A stretch of DNA of 64,000 nt from Macrothele yani (taxonomy: Eukaryota > Arthropoda > Arachnida > Araneae > Macrothelidae), in the NCBI GenBank assembly GCA_039090855.1, contig CM077011.1, forward strand, positions 136,340,749 through 136,404,748, written 5' to 3'. Each line of letters opens with the position of its first letter. Position 1 is the stretch's first letter. Positions 43,777-53,273 of the stretch are shown in pieces. The notes beneath the pieces were generated by a model. It did not search any database and was not told the DNA's origin. It worked only from the letters and a program-made list of their open reading frames with translations. A program made the position numbers and the translations under genes.

Positions 43777-43808
43777 CCGTCCTCAGCACAGCAAGAAGTA
43801 ATAGTACC

Positions 43809-44162
43809 TTGAAGCTCACAGATGCGGGCATCTATTGCATCCCATTGTTATACCCAGACTCCTCTACCAAATTTTATGTAGGTCTCACAAAAAGGTCATT
43901 TGAGGAGAGACTGAATGAGCATAAGAAGGACGTTGCACAAAAGAAACTTTCTACGTCACTTGCCAAAGAAGTAGCTAACCATCTAGCTCAACCCCAATGG
44001 CAGAATATCTCGAAGATCGCACCATACGGAGACGCAAGAACAGCTGCCATAAGGGAAACAGTTGAGATATTAACGAGGCAGGATGTATGCAACACCGATG
44101 TCTCTTTCGAACTACCGGTAGCTTGGAACCATCTGCTAGGCATCGCAAGATGGACTTCGTGA
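43809..44162 (+). pseudogene. GIY-YIG endonuclease domain of a Penelope-like element
   Basis: The 117-residue frame is intact: DAGIYCIPLLYPDSSTKFYV with the paired GIY and YVG motifs (residues 6-8 and 25-27), LTKRSFEERLNEHKKDV (conserved Arg and His), and a later AIRETVEILTRQD with the conserved Glu. The domain cleaves target DNA for PLE insertion. Only this C-terminal piece of the PLE survives, so the ORF is a truncated remnant even though the domain itself is unbroken. The first Met is probably internal to the original protein. Confidence 0.8.
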
Positions 44163-44333
44163 TTCTAGTTTCTTCCTAAAGTTTACATTGTTTGCTTTTG
44201 CATTAACTTTTAAGATATTGTATTCACCACGTTCGTGGTTATTTATGCGCGCGGTCTTCACGCATGATTTAATTTGTCATATTAGAATTAACGTTCTGTC
44301 TACAATTTTGATTCTTGTTCTCTATGTAACCGC

Positions 44334-44361
44334 CTGATGAAGCCGTCCGTTGACGGAGAAA
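44334..44361 (+). ncRNA. Hammerhead-ribozyme-like core (candidate)
   Basis: CTGATGA at 44334-44340, a stem II hairpin (ccgtc 44343-44347 / gacgg 44352-44356, loop cgtt) and GAAA at 44358-44361 reproduce the conserved order of a hammerhead core. Penelope-like elements are known to carry hammerhead ribozymes near their terminal repeats. An unpaired A-A next to stem II and the lack of a clear stem I/III keep this tentative. Confidence 0.4.
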
Positions 44362-44465
44362 GCTTGCGGAGTGAAATTCGTGTGATTTCTTACTTTAGAC
44401 ACCAATAAATCGGATCATTATATTTATAATTAGTTTTCTGGTGTTAGTGTCCCACAAGCTATATA

Positions 44466-44795
44466 GATGGTTATCATTGGAGGGTGCTGTGCCGGCAATA
44501 TTATGCAATTATGATGCGTTAGTTAGTGTTTTTCTGGAAGACAGGTCAGCAAATCAGCCAGCTTAGTAAAAAGTATCAGCACATATGTGTTTCTTCATGT
44601 CACACATTTCCTCAGTGATGTCCTCAACCATGTAGCCATTTTATGTAAAAGCTTTCAAAGTTCAAAAATAGATTTTTCAACTGTAAATTTACTGTTGTAT
44701 TCTACTATAGATATTTTCACAGAATTAAATGCATCAAAACAAGGTTTAAAACTGAAAACCTTTCTGGAAGAAATTGTGGTTGATGACGATGGAAA
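44466..44795 (+). pseudogene. hAT transposase, segment after the Penelope insertion
   Basis: RWLSLEGAVPAILCNYDALV then VFLEDRSANQPA-stop give the typical hAT 'RWLSL' box. After a frame change (44587 on), HFLSDVLNHVAILCKSFQSS, KIDFSTVNLLLYSTIDIF and KTFLEEIVVDDDG follow, matching the region preceding the C-terminal dimerisation domain. It is cut off by the second hAT left terminus at 44799. About 250 residues expected between the two hAT segments are missing. Confidence 0.7.
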
Positions 44796-44798
44796 TGC

Positions 44799-45747
44799 AG
44801 GGGTAACGCTGCCGATCGCCTTTTTCGCAATTTGCAAAAAAGATATTATTTCGACGATGGGAAAAAATATATATTGGAGATTTGCTTTTTATAGTGTTAT
44901 AACGCTTTTGCAAAAAAACATTGAATTTGGCTACTAAATTGGCGACCCGCAGCATATCATTGGTACTTTCTTTCAAAGACAAAGGAGAAAGGTGTGCGTA
45001 CTGTTTGTGAACACTTCAAACACACCAATATTTTTTTAGGTGAAGAACATACACTTATGCCTGAGGTCCAAAGTCTAGAAAAGGTTTTGTGCAACATTAA
45101 CAAAGATTTTTTCGGTTTTAGAAAATACTAGATTTGTGCTAAAGAATGACGAGATATATCCTATTATAGCTAGTCTTGCAAAGATATTCCTCACACTGTG
45201 ATAAATTTGGAATATTTAATGGCTATAAACATTAATGGTTTCAAAATGGAAAAATTCAGTTTTGAGGAAACGTACAGAAAATGGGCTGAACTTCCCCACA
45301 GAATTCAGTATTTTGATTAGTCTATGCTTGATTTATGTATTTTGAATAATACTGTGGCTTGTTACTAAACAGGACAATGCCAAATTTTGCTTTGGCAATG
45401 CCAATGATTTTTTAAAAATTAATATAAAATATTTTTATGCGATCATATTTGTGGATTTCTTGTGTTTTGATTCGAATCATCAAACAATATTGCACGACTT
45501 ATATGAAAATAGTTATTAGATGAAAGTTCTATAAGTAATACAGTGCAATGTTTCAACAACATTACCCAGGCCCTTTTAGAACAAAGTCCCAGAATAAATG
45601 TAATACCCAATTTTCCATTCTTCCAATGGAGAGTGAAAAAAAACCAAAAAAAACGGTGATTTGAGATTATATTTGGCAAAAAAGAATTTAATTTAGCAAA
45701 TTTTGGTGAAAACTTTTAAAAAGCCAGCGCAATCCCTGCTTACACTG
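44799..45747. mobile_element. Second hAT terminus nested in the hAT gene
   Basis: CAGGGGTAACGCTGCCGATCGCC at 44799 repeats the left end at 42502 (20 of 23 bases), followed by the same 'cgcaatttg' context. It lies inside the hAT coding region and runs to the shared right end at 45747. The interior (44950-45400) has broken plus-strand frames (for example MEKFSFEETYRKWAELPHRI) without clear homology. Confidence 0.5.
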
Positions 45748-45754
45748 ATTGGCT

Positions 45755-45990
45755 CCCGCACTGTAACCATGGTAAAGTTGGTGGCCCAGGAGAAACAGGC
45801 CTCTCTCTGAACCTTTATCACTATGAAAGTCTGTTGTTTCAAATTTCTTGAGCCAGTCGTAGATGAATTTCCTACTTGGCAGTGATCTTTTGAAACGTGT
45901 TCAAATGCAGTTGCACAACAGTAACAGAATTCATTTTGTTTAATTCAAGCACACTCAATGCTTTCTCCACAGCATTTGTGGCCAGCTTGC
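45755..45990 (-). pseudogene. HTH domain fragment of a mariner-like DDE transposase
   Basis: On the minus strand LELNKMNSVTVVQLHLNTFQ is followed, in a shifted frame, by SRKFIYDWLKKFETTDFHSD and KGSERG. This is the N-terminal HTH layout 'LE..K...VTVVQR.FR..F...PSR..IY.W..KFE.TG...KGKS.GR' of an arthropod mariner-like family. Together with 41365-41885 it forms one minus-strand element split by the hAT insertion. Confidence 0.6.
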
Positions 45991-46119
45991 ATGACTGGTC
46001 ACATGATGGTGAAAACGCGGCCTTTTAGTTATGTCATCTATATAATAAAATCGTTGCAATTGGTTACAGAATGAAGCATTGTGAAAGTCAATACCTTAAC
46101 ATAGATTTTGGCTTTATAA

Positions 46120-49100
46120 CATGTTGAAACTACATCATCATCATTATCATTGTCAAACATTATCAATCCACTGCTGGACGAAGGTCTCCCCAAGTTTCCT
46201 CCACAACGGCCTGTCTTGTGCTAGTCTCCTCCATGTCACCCCTGCATACTTTCGAATTTCATCCACCCATCTCCCATGTGGTCTTCTTCTGGGTCTTTTC
46301 CTGTCCCTTGGAATCCAATCTAAAATTTCGGCTGTCCATCGATGATCTGTCCTTCTGGCAGTATGTCCAGCCCATTGCCATTTCAGGGATTTAACTCTGA
46401 TCATGATGTCTTCCACCCTTGTCATTTTTCGGATCCACGAGTTCCTCTTCTTATCTCTCCTGGTTACACCAAGCATGCACCTCTCCATGCTTTTTTGAGT
46501 TGTCTGCAGCCTTTGTATGTCTCTTTTAGTTAAGGTCCACGTCTCTGCACCATACGTAAGCACTGGAAGGATGCATTGATCAAACACTTTTCTTTTAAGA
46601 CATAATGGAATATTGCTCTTGAAAATTATGCTGTTTCTTCCAAAAGCTCTCCAGGCAAGTTTTGTACGCCGATTAATTTCTTCATCAATGTGACCCTCAC
46701 TTGATATCTGCTGTCCAAGATAAACGTACGTGTCTGTTATCTTCAGCTTTTCTCCATCAATCGATAAATCTTCATTTCTTGTAAAAGCATTGAACATCAC
46801 TTTTGTCTTCTGAAAGTTCATTTTTAATCCCACTTCTTTACTCTTGTCAGCAAGTTCCTGGATCATACTCTGCAGCTCTGATGGGGTAGTTGCAAAAATG
46901 ACTACATCATCAGCAAAACGAAGGTGGGTTAGATAATCTCCATTAATCTTTATCCCCTTGTTTTCCCAGCTCAGCGACTGAAAAACACCCTCCAAAGTGG
47001 CATTAAAGAGCTTCGGAGATATGGTGTCACCTTGTCTCACTCCCTTTCCAATTTTTATGTGTGTTGTATTTTCAAACAGCCTAATCTTTGCACTTGCATT
47101 TTCATAGATGTTATTAATAATATTAATGTATGCATCTTCAATACCGCAGGTTTTCAGAGCCATTGTAACTGCTGATGGTTTCACCGAAGCAAAGGCTTTT
47201 TCATAATCGATAAAAGCCATGCACAATGGAAGTTCATATTCCCTCGCTCTTTCAATTAGTTCTCTCAGCACGTGGATATGATCTATTGTGCTGTAGCCAC
47301 TCCTGAATCCAGCTTGTTCTCTCGGTTGAGCCATGTCCAGTGTTACCTTCAAGCGGTGTGAAAGAACTTTAGTGAAGATTTTATAAACTACTGATAGGAG
47401 GCTGATAGGTCTGTAGTTTCCAAGATCCTCAATGTCACCTTTCTTACGTAGCAGGATCATTGTAGCGGTGTTCCAATCCTCAGGAATCTTTCCTTCATTA
47501 AGGCATCGAGTGAAAATTTGGGCGAGTACTGTTTCGATTTCTCCACTTGCTTCTTGTATGATGTCTACAGTAATTCCATCTTCTCCTGGAGCTTTTCCCC
47601 GGTTCATGTTCTTGATTGCATGTGCAACTTCAGCTGGAAGGACTGGAGGAACTCTGGTATTGGTATCTTTCATGATGTCTGGAGTGCATGTATCATCCCT
47701 TTCATATAATTTGAAGTAGAAATCTTTCACCCTTGTCAAAATTTCGCCTCTATTTCTTGTTACAGAACCATCTTCTTTTCTCAGTGCCATAATCTGTTTT
47801 CTTCCCTTACTGAGATGTCCCTTTGCTATCTTTAGGCTTTGGTTGTTTTCAATTGCTTTCCTCACTAGTTCACAGTTGAATTTTCTTACGTCTTCAGTGA
47901 TACGTTTTCTTACTGTCTTGCATAGCTCTATATATTCCACTTTGGAAGTCACATCTTCTTTAGTTGTCCTCATCTCTCTTCTTTTTTGCATCAACATTTT
48001 CGTTTTTCCTGATAATTTATTCACATGCAACTTGTTCTTAGACTCGGCTAATTTTGTTGCTGTTTCCATAAGAGCTTTGGTTACTTTTCTGTTAACTTCA
48101 GATATGTCCACTTCTTCCGATGTTAGGCCTTCTAAAGCAGAGAACCTGATCTTCAGTTCCAACTTAAATCTATTATGGTGTTTTTTAAGGTTGGTTATGT
48201 CAATAGATTTTGTTTGTCTTATGAGCTTCCCACGTTCAAGTTTAGTGTTGAGGTGCATCTTACATCTCACCAATCTATGGTCACTACCTGTGTTGAACTT
48301 GTTTAGCACACTGCAGTCTTCTATGACGAATTTTTTGTTACACATAATAAAATCAATTTCACTTGTCCTCCCATTTGGATGTCTCCATGTCCATTTCCTG
48401 TGTGGCTTTTTCTTGAAGAAGGAGTTCAAGATGAAAAACCCTTCTGCCTCTGCAAACTCAACGAGAGTATTTCCACGCTGGTTTCTGTTGCCGTGACCGA
48501 ATTTATCTACTGAAGTTTCATTCTGTTGCCGTTGCCCTATTTTTGCATTGAAATCTCCCATAATTATTTTCAAGTGCTGCTTACCTTTATTATTTAGATG
48601 ACAAATTTCCTCATAAAATTCTTCAATTTCTTCTTCAGGATGACTTGTGGTGGGTGCATAAGTTTGAATAATCTGAGCCTGGTATCTTTTCGAGAGTTGG
48701 ATAACAAGTCGTGCAGCTCTGTCAGAGGAACTTTCAAATTCTACAACTTTATCCTTCAGTTTCTTGTTTATTATAAATCCAACACCACTAGTTCTGCCAG
48801 TATCTGTCCCACGATAGTAGAAGAGATGTCCACTTTTCAGTTCGATGAGATCTTCTCCTTTTCTCCTTACCTCACTTAGCCCCACGATGTCCCACTTGAT
48901 CCTTTGTAGTTCCTCTTCCAATTCAAGAAGCTTTGAATCAGAAGATAGGGAGCGTCCATTGTACGTAGCCAAGGTCAGCATCAGATGGCAGCCTAGTCCG
49001 GTCCTCCGGGGATTCTTAGCACCCTCTGCCTTCATGTCGCACTGGCCGCTGCCTTGGCCAGGTACATTCCAGCTGCCGGAGACTGAGGGCCCAGATTTAA

Positions 49101-49165
49101 GTTGTGGAATCATTTTGGAGGGGTTTGGCCATAACTCACCACGCTGGCCAAGCGGGTTGGTGATA
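46120..49165 (-). mobile_element. Full-length RTE-type LINE
   Basis: The single ORF is followed, on the minus strand, by an RTE-like simple tail built on 'gatgatgatg' (46136-46152). The 5' end is probably near 49165, next to an (at)n tract. No target-site duplication was recognised. It abuts and apparently truncates the older LINE copy at 49175-51090. Confidence 0.7.
46153..49113 (-). CDS. RTE-type endonuclease/reverse transcriptase, intact 986-aa ORF
   Basis: This is the sole ORF of a non-LTR retrotransposon of the type often annotated 'craniofacial development protein 2-like'. An apurinic-like endonuclease domain starts at about residue 45 (MLTLATYNGRSL). It holds SEVRRKG (Glu 81), TYAPTT (151-156), MGDFNAKIG (185-193), SEIDFI (251-256) and SDHR (277-280). 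The reverse transcriptase spans about 495-780, with YRPISLLSVVYKIFTKVL (568-585), FIDYEKAF (634-641), GVRQGDTISPKLF (691-703) and LRFADDVVIF (731-740), so the catalytic FADD is intact. A basic C-terminus (RRTDHRWTAEILDW, PHGRWVDEI) follows. The Met at residue 45 is an alternative start, and the first 44 residues look like translated 5' leader. No stop or frameshift: this may still be mobile. Confidence 0.93.
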   Translation of the reverse strand: MIPQLKSGPSVSGSWNVPGQGSGQCDMKAEGAKNPRRTGLGCHLMLTLATYNGRSLSSDSKLLELEEELQRIKWDIVGLSEVRRKGEDLIELKSGHLFYYRGTDTGRTSGVGFIINKKLKDKVVEFESSSDRAARLVIQLSKRYQAQIIQTYAPTTSHPEEEIEEFYEEICHLNNKGKQHLKIIMGDFNAKIGQRQQNETSVDKFGHGNRNQRGNTLVEFAEAEGFFILNSFFKKKPHRKWTWRHPNGRTSEIDFIMCNKKFVIEDCSVLNKFNTGSDHRLVRCKMHLNTKLERGKLIRQTKSIDITNLKKHHNRFKLELKIRFSALEGLTSEEVDISEVNRKVTKALMETATKLAESKNKLHVNKLSGKTKMLMQKRREMRTTKEDVTSKVEYIELCKTVRKRITEDVRKFNCELVRKAIENNQSLKIAKGHLSKGRKQIMALRKEDGSVTRNRGEILTRVKDFYFKLYERDDTCTPDIMKDTNTRVPPVLPAEVAHAIKNMNRGKAPGEDGITVDIIQEASGEIETVLAQIFTRCLNEGKIPEDWNTATMILLRKKGDIEDLGNYRPISLLSVVYKIFTKVLSHRLKVTLDMAQPREQAGFRSGYSTIDHIHVLRELIERAREYELPLCMAFIDYEKAFASVKPSAVTMALKTCGIEDAYINIINNIYENASAKIRLFENTTHIKIGKGVRQGDTISPKLFNATLEGVFQSLSWENKGIKINGDYLTHLRFADDVVIFATTPSELQSMIQELADKSKEVGLKMNFQKTKVMFNAFTRNEDLSIDGEKLKITDTYVYLGQQISSEGHIDEEINRRTKLAWRAFGRNSIIFKSNIPLCLKRKVFDQCILPVLTYGAETWTLTKRDIQRLQTTQKSMERCMLGVTRRDKKRNSWIRKMTRVEDIMIRVKSLKWQWAGHTARRTDHRWTAEILDWIPRDRKRPRRRPHGRWVDEIRKYAGVTWRRLAQDRPLWRKLGETFVQQWIDNV

Positions 49166-49174
49166 CATATATAT

Positions 49175-51090
49175 ATATATGCCTTTCCTTCCTGCCACTT
49201 GGGTTAAAAAGATTTTCTTAGTAAGCATCTCATCACTCATTCTTTCAACATGGCCAAACCACTGAAGCATATTGGTCTTCCCCTTGCTAACAACATTTTG
49301 CTTCACATCACACAACTGCAACAAATCTTCATTCCTCACACAATCAGAACGTGTCAACAAAGAAACATAGGAGTCGTTCTCCAGCACACAAACGACTCCT
49401 ATGTTTCTTTTGCAGTACCCAGGTTTCACTGCCATACATCAGAGTAGGAACAATTACACTTTCATACACAGCCATGCAGGACTCTCCAGAGAACCCATCA
49501 TTCCTATGAAAACCTCCCAGAGCAGCTATGACTTTCAATGAAGAATTCACTCGCCTACTAATTTCACCATCCAATTTGTTCTCTCTGTGAAACATGCTTC
49601 CTAAATACACAAACTCACTCACCTGGTCAATCACAGTGCCGTGTATAACTTACATTACATTCAGTGCTACCAGTTCCTCTCTCAAACACCACAACTTTGG
49701 TTTTTCCCTTATTTATACTCAGTTTGAATTTCATGCACACTTTGTACATCCGAGACAACATACTCTGCAAATCACTTTTGCTCTCTGCCAACAGGACAGT
49801 GTCTTCAGCATACAACAATCTGCACACACGGATATCACCAAGACATAAACCACTATCATGGCATTACGCATGCACACGTCCATAAATATGTTAAACAGCC
49901 ATGGTGACATTACACAGCCTTGTCTAACTCCTGCACCAATAGAAAATCATTTTGATAAAACACCATTCACTCGTACACAAGCTCTACTACCAGCATGCAT
50001 GGCTTTTACACTATTAAGTAGATTCCCAGTAACACCATATTCATTCGATACCTTCCACAAAAGTGTCCTATTTACTCGGTTGTAAGCTTTCTCTAAATCT
50101 ATGAAGGCAGCAAAAACGTTCTTACCAACAGCGAGATACTTTTCAATCATCGTGCGTAATGCAAAAATCTGGTTAGTGCAGCCTTTACCAGGCATAAAAC
50201 CACTCTGAACACCCCACACTTTCAATGATGTAAGACCCCGTACTTTTTCAATAACAACCTTACCAAACACTTTTCCTGGCACACTTAGTAGGCTAATACC
50301 ACGGTAGTTCATGTGGTCAGTCTAATCACCTTTTCCCTTTAACAAGGTAACAATAATAGCATCCTTCCAATTCCGAGAGACCATTCCCAACTCCCAGCAC
50401 AACTGGAAAATTTCAGTTAACTAGTCAATTACAGAGTCACCACCATATTTCAACATCTCTGCAGTTATGCCATCAACAACCGAAGCCTTACTATTCTGAA
50501 GAGATTTTAGAGTTTTACACACTTCTTTTCTTGAGATCCCTCCTGTGCTTCCATCCCTCATTGTGACATCATCTGAGTCTGTCTCAGAATCATCTTTGCT
50601 TTCCTGATCTAATAACTAAAAGAAATATTCACCCCATCTTTCACTTAACTCACTAGGCTCCCATATCATTTCCCCGATCTCATGTTTCACACAACTTACA
50701 ACTTTGTTTCCCCTATTTTTCCTGAGTCTCATCTACTTCCAGAAAGACTTCCTATCTTTCCAAAAAGCCATTTCATGCTTTTCCACCTTCTCCTTCCTAT
50801 GTTTTGCCTAACTCTGGCAAACTAGCTTAGCAGCTTCACGTTTCTTACATTGATTTTGATCCACAGATACTCTACCTTGCAACATCCCCATATAGGATTC
50901 CTTCTTTCTCTTTACTGCCTCTTCAATCTCACTATTCCACCAAGCATCCTCTCTATTGTTACCCACTATTGTGGTGCCACAGACCTCTTTAGCAGCAGTG
51001 ACAACACAGTTCCTAAAACATTCCCATTTCTTTTCTACATCCCTCTCACCAGACTTCAGCTCCTTCAGTCGTTCTTTGAGTAAGTCAGAA
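49175..51090 (-). pseudogene. Decayed LINE reverse transcriptase, copy 2 (inverted relative to copy 1)
   Basis: Minus-strand order: 'RDVEKKWECFRNCVVTAAKE' region near 51030, SEIEEAVKRKKESYMG near 50900, LSERWGEYFF and DGSTGGISRKEVCKTLKSLQ, then 50312-49947 MNYRGISLLSVPGKVFGKVV, GFMPGKGCTNQIFALRTMIE, FIDLEKAYNRVNRTLLWKV. VRQGCVMSPWLFNIFMDVCM, RLLYAEDTVLLAESKSDLQS and VSEFVYLGSMFHRENKLDGE follow, then the C-terminal SETWVLQKK. Several stops and shifts. It shares the YAED variant of the catalytic box with copy 1. It lacks the 674-bp insertion of copy 1. Its 3' end is cut at about 49175 where the RTE element begins. Confidence 0.88.
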
Positions 51091-52118
51091 TAACACTGAT
51101 GATGAAACTATCTATTTCATTTGTTAATATGAATTAGATAGTTAATATATAATAGGAACAAGCTCCTGTGAATTTCACGTGAACCTGATAAAAAAAAAAA
51201 AAAATATAGAAACCAGCCACAGATTTTTTTTTATTATATACATTTTATGTAACTGTCCTTAGAAGAGCAGTTGTTTCACGGGCCAGCCGCATCTCGGAAA
51301 GGGACATGAAGCTAAAGCAATTGCCATTGCTTGAGGATTTTTTCTTTTCCTTTTTTTTTTTTTTGGGGGGGGGGGAAGGTCTCAGATGCTCTATGTATGA
51401 AACAATGAAAGAGAAGTATAACAAAACAAAAATCCTGCAAAATAAACTACATACCTTTATTTAATTAATTGCATGGTTATTCACATTTTCTCCAGTTTCA
51501 GATGAGTTATATTCTCAAGAATGCAACATATAAGCCATTACCTATAAAATATAATCTAGTAGAGGAAAGGAGAAAAAGAAACATCAATCTTACAAGTTTG
51601 CCCCCCCCCCGTAACAGATATAAAACTAAACACTTCATTTGCTGGAAAGTTCAAAACTTATGGTAATTTTGCTAAATTAGAAAAATATCAATTGACACCA
51701 ACTTTAACTATGAATACATTCACATAAATTTATTATTTCATGAAGTATGTTACTATTCTGCCTTCCTGTAACCGTTTTTGTTTAATGTTATTTTTCCAGT
51801 TGAAAATTGGTTTGGGTTTAGCTTGAGCCAAGCATACTTGCTATGCCATGTGATTCACACATGCAAGACCATGGACATGAAATCCAGTAATGAGTTAGTA
51901 TACAGCTTCCCAGACAACAAGTCCAATACAGTTTTTTGTTAACCACATGATGACAAGCCTTCCTCCCAACCTTGTAAAACTGCCATTTTTCTTATGTAGT
52001 CAACAGAATTAAGGATTTACTGCATGGCAGTCCAGAACAATAGGTGACCATTTACATGAACAGAAATTATTATAATTAATAACAGTACAAGCTATTAGTT
52101 GGTGCAAGTAGCACTTAC
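51091..52118. other. Intron sequence, no gene seen
   Basis: Contains poly-T/poly-G at 51350-51378 and poly-C at 51601-51611. No transposase or exon recognised. Confidence 0.4.
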
Positions 52119-52166
52119 TTTCATGTCAGCAAAACGTTTCTCCAACTGCGGCAAACTCATATCACG
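52119..52166 (-). CDS. LRPPRC: LRPPRC-like PPR protein, internal 48-bp exon
   Basis: Acceptor ttgcccaattttag and donor ATGAAA|gtaagt bound a phase 0-0 exon encoding RDMSLPQLEKRFADMK. It joins 39103-39165 downstream without a phase problem and follows 56672-56751, which also ends in phase 0. The short amphipathic segment reads as the second helix of a PPR unit. Exon length is a multiple of three, so it is skippable in frame. Confidence 0.6.
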
Positions 52167-53273
52167 CTAAAATTGGGCAAAATAAAAGGAAAGAAAAAAA
52201 CTGAACAAATTTGTAATCTTTAAAAACATCAAGACATATAACAAAAGAATATATTTAAGTTCAACACATTACTAGTACAATTATTTCGGTTACTTCATAT
52301 TTTCTATTGTCAGTCACTTTATAAAAAAATTGAAAATTCTCCATGAAAAAGCTACCTCACATATCTTAATGATTTATTTATCTTCAATATACATATGGGC
52401 AGGCTGAGTTGCAAACAAACATCTGAAATAAAGCTGAAGACCTCAACTGCAAAAGTTATCATATTCTAAAAATATGTTAATGAATCATTGTTTACCCAGA
52501 CATGGGTATGTACCTGGCAATAAACCAAAACGCTTTGTAATTGTGACCTCATAGCAAAATCGTTACAATGGGCAACGTTTGTCGCAGATTTCATTTGGTC
52601 CTGTAGACAAAAATGGTATCCCCAGAATCCTTTTAAACACTTTTGCAGGCTCCCGATCATGGATGCAAGTTTTCCGTCTTTCAAAATTTCGAAAACAGAA
52701 GTTAGACGGAGTGGCAATTTCTCCTGTAATCAGAATTTTTTTCCCCCTTGGTGATGTTCCAAGACAGGATTATCCGGTATTGTTGTTAAATATCGTTTTA
52801 TTGCATGAATTTTTGCATTTTAATTTGAAAATGGGGGCATTCAAAAAACAAAAGTTGGACTTGGCAAATATTTCTCCTGTAATCGTAAAATGGAAACAAA
52901 AACTTCTGCCAACAGAAGCTATAGGCAGCAAAGATTTCTTGTCCCTCCTTGCAGTTAAGATATTATACAAGATACATGGGTAGAGCCTGAAATGCATGTA
53001 ATGGATCCTGCATATCTCACTGTCCTTGTTGTTGATTTTATTACTTCACATATTACATGATTCTTTATGTTTCTGTGTATTCTGTTTATATCATCTTTTT
53101 TATATATCCAGCTTTTATACCTTTGCCACAGATATTCTCCATATCCTTTGCATTTAGGCTGTCAGGCTTGCATATATTACGTATGCTATGGAACAATGTT
53201 TTAAAATGCAATGGTTTATACCCTGTATGGCAGCGTGAATCAGGAGAGACAAGGTTCAGTACTGTGGTTGGTT
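52167..53273. other. Intron sequence with an unexplained plus-strand ORF
   Basis: At 52579-52983 a 134-codon plus-strand frame contains an internal near-repeat, FRKQKLDGVAISPVI and FKKQKLDLANISPVI, about 50 codons apart, matching a diverged DNA duplication (52694-52733 and 52844-52883). I recognise no family. It is probably a decayed repeat, not a gene. Confidence 0.3.

Larger units (their letters stand above)
43780..44455 (+). mobile_element. 5'-truncated Penelope-like element (GIY-YIG end) inserted in hAT
   Basis: The left junction is at about 43776-43800, where the hAT frame stops. The right junction is at about 44455, where the hAT frame resumes with RWLSLEGAVPAIL. The insert contains the GIY-YIG gene end, a 3' region with a hammerhead-like core and an AT-rich tail. 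No RT remains. Confidence 0.7.
42502..45747 (+). mobile_element. hAT element carrying nested insertions
   Basis: The left end CAGGGGTCGCACTGCCGATCGCC (from 42502) is matched inverted by the right end '...agccagcgcaatccctg' (to 45747). The interior holds plus-strand hAT transposase pieces at 43040-43776 and 44466-44795, a Penelope-like fragment between them, and a second left terminus at 44799. A related short copy is at 27874-28608. Possible but diverged 8-bp duplications flank it (tgtgcact / cttacact). The element interrupts the minus-strand DDE transposon whose parts lie at 41365-41885 and 45755-45990. Confidence 0.65.

Noticed and set aside
47843..48496. 217-codon plus-strand ORF
   Set aside because: It lies antisense inside the intact RTE reverse transcriptase and is explained by codon bias of that gene.
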